Source: an uncultured Eubacterium sp. (lineage in GTDB: Bacteria; Bacillota; Clostridia; Lachnospirales; Lachnospiraceae). From it: 64,000 bases of DNA. Positions 8,163 through 16,135 of the stretch are shown here, in pieces. The position numbers were made by a program, and so were the translations under genes. Numbering within the stretch: position 1 is the first letter of the stretch; each line of letters begins with the position of its first letter. The notes beneath the pieces are model-generated. The model was not told the origin of the DNA, ran no database searches, and worked only from the letters and a program-made list of their open reading frames with translations. Location of the stretch: positions 11,850-75,849 of the forward strand of contig CAJTTQ010000002.1 of the NCBI GenBank assembly GCA_910579145.1, in the 5' to 3' direction.

Positions 8163-9917
8163 ATGGGGTTACAACTGAAGAAAGCGGCGAGAGCAGTATT
8201 GGCAGGTTGTCTTTTGTTTGCACTGGTTATCGGGGTGTTACCAGTGAATGCACCGACAGCACAGGCAGCCAGTGATGCGGTAGTCAATGTATCAAAGACG
8301 TATCAGGAGATACGGGGATTTGGTGGGATGAACCATCCTAGTTGGATCGGGGATCTTACGGCATCGCAAAGAGAGACAGCATTTGGCAATGGAAACAACC
8401 AGCTTGGATTTTCTGTTCTTAGGATCTGGATTGATTCTGACAGCAGGAACTGGTACAAAGAAGTCGCTACTGCGAAGGCTGCGATAGCGAAAGGCGCTAT
8501 TGTTTTTGCAACTCCGTGGAATCCGCCGAGCGATATGACAGAGACATTCAACCGCTATGGCGATACGAAAGCAAAACGTTTACGGCATGACAAATATGCA
8601 CAGTATGCAAAGCATCTGAATAGTTTTGTATCATTTATGAAGAATAATGGGGTTAACCTGTATGCCATTTCTATGGCAAATGAGCCGGATTACGGACATG
8701 AGTGGACATGGTGGACACCGAGCGAGATTTTGACGTTCCTGAAATACCATGCGGGTTCGATCAACTGCCGTTTGATCGCGCCGGAGTCATTCTCTTATAA
8801 CAAGACGATGTCCGACCCGATCCTCAATGATGCTCAGGCACTTGCCAATGTGGATATCATGGGAACCCATTTATATGGAACGCAGTTAAAAGATTTTGCT
8901 TATCCGCTGTTCCAGCAGAAAGCATCGAATAAAGAACTTTGGATGACAGAGGTATACTATCCGAACAGTGATTCGAATTCGGCGGACAGATGGCCGGAAG
9001 CACTCGGCGTTTCAGAACATATACATAATGCGATGGTCAATAACCTCCAGACATATGTGTGGTGGTATATACGCAGAAGCTACAGTCCGATGAAAGAGGA
9101 TGGCACGATCAGTAAACGCGGTTACTGTATGGCACAGTACTCGAAATTCATCCGTCCTGGTTATAAGAGGGTATCGGCGACAGAGAATCCGAATAACGGC
9201 GTTTATGTTTCCGCTTATACAGGCGATGGTAAGGCAGTGATCGTAGCCGTAAATAAAGGTTCCAATAACATTTCACAGAAATTTGCAGTAAACGGACAGA
9301 ATGTTACGAAGGTGGATCGTTACCGCACATCGGGTAGTGAGAATCTGGCGAAGACAACCGATCTTGCACTTGACGGAAATGGATTCTGGGCATATCTTCC
9401 GGCGAACAGCGTTTCTACATTCGTCTGCACGCTGAAAGCACCGGTTGTCACAAATCCAGGTACGAATACAAATACGGGTGCTACGATCGCAAACGGCTGG
9501 TACTGCATTAAGAATCCGGCATCCGGAAAATACCTTCAGGTAGCAGATAACAAAGGAGCAGCCGGACAGAACGTACAGGCAGGAGCGAAGACAGGCGGCA
9601 GAGGTGAGAAATGGTATCTGAACAAGTTGGATAACGGCTACTTCACACTGACGAGCGCACTTGGCGATTTCATGCTTGACGTAAGCGGCGCCGGCACGAC
9701 AGATAACACGAATATGAACATATATCACGCTTACAGCGGGGACGCGCAGCAGTTCAAATGCAAGACGACATCTGTGGCAGGACAGTTTGGTATCCTGACA
9801 AAAGTAACGGATGGTAAGAGCGGTCTTCACTTGAGAGTGGCAGATAATACGAACGTAGTACAGAATGCGTACTGGGAAGGTTCGAATCAGGTATGGACGT
9901 TTGAGCCGACGAACTAA
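8163..9917 (+). CDS. xynC: Secreted GH30 glucuronoxylanase with ricin-type lectin domain
   Basis: The 584-residue enzyme should cleave beta-1,4-xylan next to methylglucuronic acid side groups outside the cell. It has a signal peptide ending at about AQA-AS (residues 34-36), a GH30 subfamily 8 catalytic domain (about 37-430) and a C-terminal ricin-like beta-trefoil (about 443-584, with the GKYLQVADN motif). The acid/base Glu is residue 174 in MANEPDY and the nucleophile is Glu263 in MTEVYYP. The YIRRSY segment (Arg304-305) matches the arginine that binds glucuronic acid in XynC, so glucuronoxylan specificity is likely. The start follows GGAGGT by 9 bases. It is a single-gene unit with its own promoter and a hairpin terminator. 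No other xylan-use genes lie in the window. Confidence 0.93.
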   Translation: MGLQLKKAARAVLAGCLLFALVIGVLPVNAPTAQAASDAVVNVSKTYQEIRGFGGMNHPSWIGDLTASQRETAFGNGNNQLGFSVLRIWIDSDSRNWYKEVATAKAAIAKGAIVFATPWNPPSDMTETFNRYGDTKAKRLRHDKYAQYAKHLNSFVSFMKNNGVNLYAISMANEPDYGHEWTWWTPSEILTFLKYHAGSINCRLIAPESFSYNKTMSDPILNDAQALANVDIMGTHLYGTQLKDFAYPLFQQKASNKELWMTEVYYPNSDSNSADRWPEALGVSEHIHNAMVNNLQTYVWWYIRRSYSPMKEDGTISKRGYCMAQYSKFIRPGYKRVSATENPNNGVYVSAYTGDGKAVIVAVNKGSNNISQKFAVNGQNVTKVDRYRTSGSENLAKTTDLALDGNGFWAYLPANSVSTFVCTLKAPVVTNPGTNTNTGATIANGWYCIKNPASGKYLQVADNKGAAGQNVQAGAKTGGRGEKWYLNKLDNGYFTLTSALGDFMLDVSGAGTTDNTNMNIYHAYSGDAQQFKCKTTSVAGQFGILTKVTDGKSGLHLRVADNTNVVQNAYWEGSNQVWTFEPTN

Positions 9918-9937
9918 ATATGACATATGATATACAA

Positions 9938-9966
9938 ACAAGGGGATGCCTGAGGCGTTCCCTTGT
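9938..9966 (+). terminator. Hairpin terminator after xynC
   Basis: A 13-bp stem with two G-T wobbles (ACAAGGGGATGCC pairing with GGCGTTCCCTTGT) and a 3-base TGA loop follows the stop codon by 20 bases. The tail is only moderately T-rich, so it may be a weak terminator or a 3' stabiliser. Confidence 0.6.
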
Positions 9967-10049
9967 TGTGTTATGGGAAATTGCACTCTCATCAGATACC
10001 AAAATGCGAACTATATTGATATCAGTTTTCAGGGAAAAAAGAATGAAGG

Positions 10050-10078
10050 TTGACAAAATATGCCGTGACATTTACAAT
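10050..10078 (+). promoter_or_regulatory. Promoter of the DUF4250-GNAT genes
   Basis: TTGACA (10050-10055) and TACAAT (10073-10078), 17 bases apart, lie 54 bases before the DUF4250 start codon. Confidence 0.6.
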
Positions 10079-10131
10079 AAAGTTGCATCATTTTTTGAAA
10101 ACGGTGAACAAACATCGGATAGGAGGATATT

Positions 10132-10308
10132 ATGAGCATACCAGGTGACCCCATTATACTGCTGAGTTATGCAAATACACAGCTTCGAGACCAATATGCG
10201 ACGTTGGAAGAATTTTGCAGATCGAATGATATTGACGAAGAGACGCTGTGTGAGAATCTGGGCAGTTTGGATTATCATTATGATGAGGTGACAAACCAGT
10301 TCATATAA
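10132..10308 (+). CDS. DUF4250 domain protein, 58 aa
   Basis: This 58-codon gene encodes a protein that starts MSIPGDPIILLSYANTQLRD and ends in YDEVTNQFI, the hallmark of the DUF4250 family of very small proteins found widely in Clostridia. It is preceded by AGGAGG about 6 bases before the ATG and by a consensus promoter. The family's function is unknown; the N-terminal half resembles a short helix-turn-helix-like segment but that is only an impression. The next gene begins 5 bases downstream, implying translational coupling. Confidence 0.85.
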   Translation: MSIPGDPIILLSYANTQLRDQYATLEEFCRSNDIDEETLCENLGSLDYHYDEVTNQFI

Positions 10309-10313
10309 AACAA

Positions 10314-10772
10314 ATGAAAATAGACGAAATTACGTTTCAACATGAGATTTCCACAGAAGAGTACAATGCGCTCAGGGGAAGTGTGGATTTTATCCGTATC
10401 ACGCCGAAAAGGGCGGCGTGCGCGCTCGCGAACTCCCTTTATAAGATCGTAGCCTGCGACGGGGAAACCCCGGTGGGGATGGCAAGGGTCGTGGGGGACG
10501 GCGGTTATGTATATTTTATCTGTGATGTGATCGTGCATCCGCATTACCAGTCGCGCGGACTTGGCAGAAAGATCATCGAACATGTACTCGAATGGCTGGA
10601 AGGTCAGGTGGACGAGGGGGAAACGATCATGGTGAACCTAATGTCCGCGATGAATAAGGAAGAGTTTTACGGCAAACTGGGATTTCATAGAAGGCCGTTT
10701 GGCAATCATGGTTCCGGTATGTCCAGATGGATCAGCGGGAGCGGGCCGCGGCCGGAAGTGGAGCCACAGTAG
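10314..10772 (+). CDS. GNAT family N-acetyltransferase
   Basis: The 152-residue protein carries the GNAT acetyl-CoA-binding signature at about residues 77-92 (VHPHYQSRGLGRKI), followed by a terminal FYGKLGF motif typical of small amine or aminoacyl acetyltransferases. It starts 5 bases after the DUF4250 stop with no separate Shine-Dalgarno site, so it is likely coupled to it. A second GNAT protein at 30408-30821 has the same start (a D/E-rich N-terminus followed by Y-N-x-LR) and the same C-terminal G-N/C-GSGM ending, so the two look like paralogues. The substrate is unknown. Confidence 0.88.
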   Translation: MKIDEITFQHEISTEEYNALRGSVDFIRITPKRAACALANSLYKIVACDGETPVGMARVVGDGGYVYFICDVIVHPHYQSRGLGRKIIEHVLEWLEGQVDEGETIMVNLMSAMNKEEFYGKLGFHRRPFGNHGSGMSRWISGSGPRPEVEPQ

Positions 10773-10853
10773 CAGCCAGGACTGCCGCCGTGACGATGTG
10801 ATCGTACCAGCACATGTGCTGCCCGAGATGGGCGGAGAACAGGAGATGGAATC

Positions 10854-11561
10854 GTGTATCAGTATAAAGACAGAGTTTCTTACAGCCGGATCGATACAGA
10901 AGGAAAAATAAAAGTACATGCGGTCGTAAATGTATTGCAGGACTGCTGTCTGTTCCACAGTGAGGATGTGGGGCGGTCCTGTATGGAACTGAAAGAGGAT
11001 GCCCATGCCTGGCTTGTCAATTCGTGGCATATCGTCTTTCGCAGGCGCCCGTCGATGGGGGAGGAATTTCTCGTAAAAACATGGCCCTACAAATTTAAGG
11101 GCGTTTTCGGCATGAGGAATTTCCTCATGGAGAGCATGGATGGGGAGGCGCTTGTCTATGCGGATTCCCAGTGGTTTTATTTTGATCAGGGCACGGGTAA
11201 GCCGATCAAGGCCAAACCGGAAGACGTGGAGCCGTTTGGGATGGGGGAACCTTACCCGATGGAATACACGTCCAGAAAACTGACCTACCCGGAAGAACTG
11301 GAATACCGCGGAACCGTGCGGGTTTGTGAAAACCATCTGGATACAAACGCGCATATGAATAACGGCGAATACATACGTATCGCGGCGAATTTTCTTCCGT
11401 CCGGTTTTTCGGTGGGCGATCTGCAGGTGGAGTACCGGCTGGCGGCGAAACTCGGAGAGCAGATCCGGGTAAATACGAAGCAGACAGAAGAAGGGTTTTA
11501 TGTAGTCATGACAGACACGGACGGCTCGCCGTACGCGATCACGCGGTTTCGCGGCATATAG
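10854..11561 (+). CDS. Acyl-ACP thioesterase
   Basis: This 235-residue protein is a double hot-dog acyl-acyl carrier protein thioesterase, which releases fatty acids from ACP in the cytoplasm. The N-terminal half shows the SWHIVFRRRPSMGEE segment and the C-terminal half the NAHMNNGEYI segment, in which the Asn and His are catalytic in the family. The start is a GTG with AGGAG 8 bases upstream; there is no ATG nearby in frame. It follows the GNAT gene by 81 bases and precedes cvfB by 32 bases, so it may be part of the same transcript. Confidence 0.88.
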   Translation: MYQYKDRVSYSRIDTEGKIKVHAVVNVLQDCCLFHSEDVGRSCMELKEDAHAWLVNSWHIVFRRRPSMGEEFLVKTWPYKFKGVFGMRNFLMESMDGEALVYADSQWFYFDQGTGKPIKAKPEDVEPFGMGEPYPMEYTSRKLTYPEELEYRGTVRVCENHLDTNAHMNNGEYIRIAANFLPSGFSVGDLQVEYRLAAKLGEQIRVNTKQTEEGFYVVMTDTDGSPYAITRFRGI

Positions 11562-11593
11562 CGGACGGCGGACAAACAGAATGGAGAAAATAA

Positions 11594-12439
11594 ATGGAAT
11601 TTGAAGAAAAAGTATTAGGGCGCGTGCAGCGGCTCTATGTGACAAAGCAGACGAAAAACGGGGTGTATCTCGGTTCTTATGAGTTTCCAGAACTGCATGT
11701 GCTGCTGCCGAACAACCAGGTGCCGGAGGGGATTGAAAAAGGAGATATCCTGACGGTCTTTTTGTATAAAGACTCTGAAGACCGTCTGATCGCCACGACG
11801 ACGGTTCCCCGTGTACGGCTCGGTGAATTTGCCCGGCTTTCCGTGACAGACGTGACGAACATCGGGGCGTTTTTGGACTGGGGACTGGCAAAGGATCTGT
11901 TTCTGCCCTTTAAGGAACAGACGCACCGGGTAAAAAAAGGAGAGGAAGTACTGGCGGCCCTGTACATTGATAAGTCCGGGCGCCTCTGCGCGACGATGCA
12001 CATTTACGAATATCTGAAAGTGGGCGGTGACTTTTCGGCTGGTGCCCATGTCGATGGTATGGTGTATGAGATCCTCGACTCTTACGGCGCGTTTGTGGCG
12101 GTGGACGATATGTATTCGGCTCTGATCCCCCACAACGAGATGAACCGGGAACTGCACATCGGTGACGTCGTCCACGCGAGGATCAAGGAAGTAAGGGAGG
12201 ACGGCAAGCTGACGCTGAGCTTACAGGAACACGTTCCGGTGCAGATGGGAATGGACGCGGAGGTGATCCTGAAGCGGCTGGCCGCGGACGGCGGATTCCT
12301 TCCATTTCATGATAAGACATCGCCAGAGATCTTAAAACGGGAATTTAAGATGAGTAAAAATGCGTTCAAGCGGGCGATCGGACGGCTGATGAAGGAGAAA
12401 AAGATCGATATACTGCCGGATGGGATCCGGTTACGGTGA
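11594..12439 (+). CDS. cvfB: CvfB-like S1-domain RNA-binding protein
   Basis: The 281-residue protein has S1-like domains (about 5-65, 68-135 and 145-212) and a C-terminal winged-helix region (about 222-281), the layout of CvfB, an RNA-binding regulator of virulence factors in Staphylococcus. Lengths and spacing fit the family. It runs toward the helicase gene on the other strand and the two coding regions overlap by 9 bases at their 3' ends (TAA of the helicase at 12431-12433, TGA of cvfB at 12437-12439). The cellular targets here are unknown. Confidence 0.9.
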   Translation: MEFEEKVLGRVQRLYVTKQTKNGVYLGSYEFPELHVLLPNNQVPEGIEKGDILTVFLYKDSEDRLIATTTVPRVRLGEFARLSVTDVTNIGAFLDWGLAKDLFLPFKEQTHRVKKGEEVLAALYIDKSGRLCATMHIYEYLKVGGDFSAGAHVDGMVYEILDSYGAFVAVDDMYSALIPHNEMNRELHIGDVVHARIKEVREDGKLTLSLQEHVPVQMGMDAEVILKRLAADGGFLPFHDKTSPEILKREFKMSKNAFKRAIGRLMKEKKIDILPDGIRLR

Positions 12440-14833
12440 GGACGGTTTGTCGGGATCGTCCCAAAAGGAATGGAGGATTTCTTTCATTCCTTTTTTATTT
12501 GTGATGTCGTAGGGGATCCACTCCCTGGGAAAGAGTTCGAGGTAATTCCTCTCGGCAAACCGCTCGTCTAGGAGCAGGATCACGCCGCGGTCGTGAACTG
12601 TGCGGATCACGCGTCCGCCCGCCTGGAACACTTTATTCATGCCGGGATAGAGATAGGCGTAAGAAAACCCTCTGCCATTAATGGCATCATAGTACTGCCG
12701 GAATAATTCGCGCTCGTGGCATACCTGGGGCAGTCCGGTACCGACGATGGCCGTCCCGATCAGACGGTCTTCTTTCAGATCAATGCCCTCGCCAAAAATG
12801 CCGCCCATGACACAGAAGCCTACGAGAGTGCGCGCGTCCGTCTGATCAAACGCAGCCAGAAACTGTTCTTTTTCGGCCTCCCTCATCGTATTGTGCTGCA
12901 GGAGGATTTCCGTCTGCTCCGGTACGTTCATGAAGCGGTACACGTTGTCAAGAAAGGCGTAGGAGGGAAAGAAAACCATGTAGTTTCCCTGTCTGGCGGC
13001 GATGAAATCCTCGATGTATGAGGCGATCTTTTTATATTCGTGTTCATTTCGCCGCTTGTATCTGCTCGTGACGTCGTTGGCGATGATGACTTTGCGCTGG
13101 CTCGTCTGGAACGCAGATCTGGCGTAGACGGCGTAATCGTCTTCGTCGGCCGACAGCTGCTCCCGGTAGTAGCGGACAGGCAGCAGGGTGGCGGAAAAAA
13201 AGGCGGTTCCCCTGGCGTATGCGAGCGAGTCGGCCAGGCGCGCGGAAGGATCCATGCACTGGAGTTTTACGCGGAAATTTCGCTCGGAATCGTAATCGGT
13301 CACGATCCGGTAGCGGTCATCCATCGTATTGTACATGTTTTGGAAATGGCGGATGCCAAAAAACAAATTCAGGATCGTTTCGCGGTCCGACAGATCCTTG
13401 ACTTCTTTTGCGAGCAGTTCAAAGTTATTTATGACGCGCATGAGCTGGAAACTGAAGGCGGAAATATCCGTGAGCAGTTCAAATTCATCGCAGTCATGCT
13501 TCCATTCGAGCATTGTCTTATTGCATTTGTCAAGCGAGGCGGCAAACACTTTTAAGATATATTGTACTTCCGGCGGGTGGGGGTGTTTTGACTCCGCCTG
13601 TAAGACGCGCTTTACGCGCAGGAAATCTTCTTTTACTAAAACGGCGCTGTACATTTCCCGGGCGCGTTCTACGAGGTTATGTGCCTCGTCGATGAGAAAG
13701 ATAAAGGAATCTTTGTTTCCCTCGGAAAAGAAACGGCGCAGATAGACGTTGGGATCAAACGCGTAATTGTAATCACATATGATGCCGTCGGCAAACAGCG
13801 CGGCGTCCAGGCACATTTCAAACGGACAGACCTGGTGTTTTTTTGCGTATGCGAGAATGGTATCCCGGTTGAGGCTGGTCTCATTCGTCAGCATATCGTA
13901 AACGCACGCATTGACCCGGTCATAATGTCCTTTGGCAAAAGGGCAGGAAGGCGGGGTGCAGTTCGGTTTCCCCTCGAGGAAGCACATTTTCTCCTTTGCC
14001 GTGATCGTCAGGAATTTGAACGACAGATCCTGTTCGGATAGTAATTCGAAGCACTCCTGGGCCACGGTCCTTGTGATCGTCTTGGCAGTCAGGTAAAACA
14101 GGCGGTCGGCAAGTCCTTCCCCCATCGCTTTTACGCTCGGGAAAACGGTGGAGATCGTCTTTCCCACGCCGGTCGGCGCCTGGATGAATATCTTTTTTTG
14201 GTGTTCGATCGTTTTATAGACACAGGCGGCGAGATCGCGCTGCCCTTCCCGGTAGGGAAAGGGGAATTCGAGGTTTTGGATGGAATCATTGCGCCGGCTT
14301 TTCCAGTCGTATTCATAGACCGCCCACGGTTCATATCGTCCGATGAGATCTTCAAACCACTGTGTGATCTCGAGATTGGTATAGGTTTCCTTAAAACGTC
14401 TTGTTTCTTCGGTTTCTAAATGACAGTATGTGACCTGGACGGAGAGGAAGGCGGGATTTTCGTTCTCGCAGATCATATAGGCATAGCACATCGCCTGTGC
14501 CTTATGGACGAGGAGAGGTTCCTTTAACTGGTGGATATCGAGAAATACCCCCTTGATCTCGTCTACCATGATCTCGGAACCGTCCCGGAAAATGCCGTCG
14601 GCGCGTCCCTCTATTTTCAACTCAAAAGGTTCACCCGTATCCCCGCTTTTCAGGGAGACGCACGTAGATAAAGGCACTTCGGCTTCGTAGCCGATACCCA
14701 TCTGTTTTTGTATCTTTCGGTGTACTTTATTGCCCAGTGCCATTGCCTCTGTGTTTTTTGCGCCGAGTCCGGCGGCGTTGATATCCCCTTCCCGGAAAAT
14801 AAATTCTACGAGATTGCGCACGGAAATCTTCAT
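12431..14833 (-). CDS. PD-(D/E)XK nuclease-like / DinG-XPD family helicase fusion
   Basis: The 800-residue protein joins two parts. The N-terminal ~200 residues look like a RecB/Cas4-type nuclease domain, with a GRADGI segment and an Asp/Glu-x-Lys box (VDEIKG). The rest is a superfamily 2 helicase of the DinG/XPD/Rad3 class: Walker A (APTGVGKT), a cluster of cysteines between motifs I and II that fits an iron-sulfur domain (CFLEGKPNC..SC), the DEAH box (LIDEAHN), and the C-terminal motif VI-like GGRVIRT. It should unwind DNA 5' to 3', probably in repair. I chose the start at 14833, where GGGAGG precedes by 6 bases; ATG at 14836 is an equal alternative and the frame extends to 15079 without support. 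Confidence 0.86.
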   Translation of the reverse strand: MKISVRNLVEFIFREGDINAAGLGAKNTEAMALGNKVHRKIQKQMGIGYEAEVPLSTCVSLKSGDTGEPFELKIEGRADGIFRDGSEIMVDEIKGVFLDIHQLKEPLLVHKAQAMCYAYMICENENPAFLSVQVTYCHLETEETRRFKETYTNLEITQWFEDLIGRYEPWAVYEYDWKSRRNDSIQNLEFPFPYREGQRDLAACVYKTIEHQKKIFIQAPTGVGKTISTVFPSVKAMGEGLADRLFYLTAKTITRTVAQECFELLSEQDLSFKFLTITAKEKMCFLEGKPNCTPPSCPFAKGHYDRVNACVYDMLTNETSLNRDTILAYAKKHQVCPFEMCLDAALFADGIICDYNYAFDPNVYLRRFFSEGNKDSFIFLIDEAHNLVERAREMYSAVLVKEDFLRVKRVLQAESKHPHPPEVQYILKVFAASLDKCNKTMLEWKHDCDEFELLTDISAFSFQLMRVINNFELLAKEVKDLSDRETILNLFFGIRHFQNMYNTMDDRYRIVTDYDSERNFRVKLQCMDPSARLADSLAYARGTAFFSATLLPVRYYREQLSADEDDYAVYARSAFQTSQRKVIIANDVTSRYKRRNEHEYKKIASYIEDFIAARQGNYMVFFPSYAFLDNVYRFMNVPEQTEILLQHNTMREAEKEQFLAAFDQTDARTLVGFCVMGGIFGEGIDLKEDRLIGTAIVGTGLPQVCHERELFRQYYDAINGRGFSYAYLYPGMNKVFQAGGRVIRTVHDRGVILLLDERFAERNYLELFPREWIPYDITNKKGMKEILHSFWDDPDKPSSP
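12463..12496 (+). terminator. Terminator of cvfB inside the opposing helicase gene
   Basis: AAAAGGAATG (12463-12472) pairs with CATTCCTTTT (12485-12494) and is followed by more T. It lies downstream of cvfB but within the last 20 codons of the minus-strand helicase gene, so the same bases serve as terminator on one strand and coding sequence on the other. Confidence 0.7.
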
Positions 14834-14886
14834 CATGTCCTCCCATTCTGCCTTGAAGCTGTGACGAGGTTGTCTGTCACAAAGAA

Positions 14887-14915
14887 TATTATAGCAAACG
14901 AAAGGACAAAAATGA
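14887..14915 (-). promoter_or_regulatory. Probable promoter of the helicase gene
   Basis: On the minus strand, a perfect -10 TATAAT (14892-14887) has TTCATT 17 bases upstream (14915-14910). The -10 is excellent and the -35 is weak. Confidence 0.4.
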
Positions 14916-14951
14916 AGTGCTTTTGTGTCCGATCCGGCGGCAAAATACCTT

Positions 14952-14980
14952 TTGACCAAGGCATTGTTATATGTTATAAT
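14952..14980 (+). promoter_or_regulatory. Promoter of the signalling genes at 15 kb
   Basis: TTGACC (14952-14957) and TATAAT (14975-14980) with a 17-base spacer lie 30 bases before the start of the two-receiver-like gene. It is diverged from the helicase promoter. Confidence 0.7.
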
Positions 14981-15010
14981 TTTAACAAATGAGATAAGGG
15001 AAGTGATACT

Positions 15011-16090
15011 ATGGCATTTAAGGCTTTGATAACGGGTAGTAATAACGATGTGATGGATGCTTTTTTCAAGCATATGCATGAGATCAAGACGATGACCACT
15101 TCAAACCGGTATGGCGATGTGGCGAGGCATATCAAATATTTTTCGCCGGATATTTTTGTGTATTGCATTTATCACGAGACAAAAGAGGACTACAGTAAGA
15201 TCATCCCCATTAAGCATTTGCTGTCAAAACATAAACTTCCGTTTGTGGTAGTAGGCTCGGAGGAAGACTGTGTGGAGTTTGAGCGGATTGCGGCTAACAT
15301 AACCGATTTTATGATACAGGATATTTCCGATATGGATGCCATTCAGGAGAAACTCTCCACTTTCCTGCAGGAGTGGCGGGAAAAGGAAGGGCTGGATAAG
15401 CCGGAAGAGCCGCCGGTCCAGCCGGAGCAGGCGGGACAGATGTCTGTCATGCCGCCAGAGCAGATGGGGCAGATGTCTGTCATGCCGCCGGAGCAGATGG
15501 GGCAGATGCCATACATACAGCCAGTACCTGCCGGCCAGATGCCATATATGCAGCCGATGCAGCCGCAGCCAGTACCGGCTGTCCCGCATGCCGCGCCTGT
15601 GGCACAACCGGTCAAGACACCGGCGGCGCCGGCGAAAAAACCGGCCGCCGAAGCGGGAAAACCGGCCAAAGAGCCGGCAAAGAAAATGCCGCCGGCGCCG
15701 CGGCGTAAGCGCCGACGCCGGACGGTGGGACGGGGACGGATTTTAGTGATTGATGACAATCCATTAATGTTAAAAGTCATAAAGGAGCATCTGCACGAGG
15801 AATATGATCTGGCGACCGCGACGAGCGGGCAGGTGGCCCTCCGTTTTCTACAGCGGAGACAGGTGGATCTGATCCTGTTAGACTACGAGATGCCGGACGA
15901 AGACGGTCCTGCTGTCCTGAAAAAACTCCGCGCGAACGATAAAACAGCGGATGTGCCGGTTGTCTTTCTCACGGGTATCTCTGACCGGAAAAAGATCCAA
16001 AAAGCGCTGATGCTTCAGCCGGACGGATATTTGCTGAAGCCGATCGATCACGAGAAGCTGATCAGTACGATCAAGCAGTATATTGATTAG
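15011..16090 (+). CDS. Response regulator with degenerate N-terminal receiver and low-complexity linker
   Basis: The 359-residue protein has a degenerate receiver-like N-terminal domain (about 1-125), a linker (130-240) rich in Pro, Gln, Met, then Ala, Lys, Pro and Arg, and a normal receiver domain at about 243-359. The receiver shows the acidic pocket (VIDDN), the phospho-acceptor Asp in LLDYEMP, the Thr in FLTG and the Lys in LLKP. There is no DNA-binding output domain, so it probably acts by protein contact. It lies 45 bases before a hybrid histidine kinase. Its receiver closely resembles that of the hemerythrin-receiver protein at 24.6 kb (shared LILLDYEMP and FLTG), suggesting common ancestry. 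Confidence 0.83.
   Translation: MAFKALITGSNNDVMDAFFKHMHEIKTMTTSNRYGDVARHIKYFSPDIFVYCIYHETKEDYSKIIPIKHLLSKHKLPFVVVGSEEDCVEFERIAANITDFMIQDISDMDAIQEKLSTFLQEWREKEGLDKPEEPPVQPEQAGQMSVMPPEQMGQMSVMPPEQMGQMPYIQPVPAGQMPYMQPMQPQPVPAVPHAAPVAQPVKTPAAPAKKPAAEAGKPAKEPAKKMPPAPRRKRRRRTVGRGRILVIDDNPLMLKVIKEHLHEEYDLATATSGQVALRFLQRRQVDLILLDYEMPDEDGPAVLKKLRANDKTADVPVVFLTGISDRKKIQKALMLQPDGYLLKPIDHEKLISTIKQYID
15425..15512 (+). repeat. 33-bp in-frame tandem repeat in the linker
   Basis: Two full units (15425-15457, 15458-15490) and a partial third (from 15491) encode EQ-M/A-GQMSVMPP. They are in frame, and so change only the length of the flexible linker of the response regulator. This is coding low-complexity sequence, not a CRISPR. 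Confidence 0.85.
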
Positions 16091-16135
16091 TACAGAGACG
16101 GCCGCGGCAAAGAGAGTGCAGGAATGGGGATTGAT

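Noticed and set aside
9920..10135. A 71-codon plus-strand frame between xynC and the DUF4250 gene
   Set aside because: It crosses the xynC terminator hairpin and the next gene's promoter and has no ribosome binding site.
15425..15512. Regular 33-bp repeats, checked as a CRISPR
   Set aside because: Units are head to tail without spacers and in frame within a coding linker; no cas genes are present.
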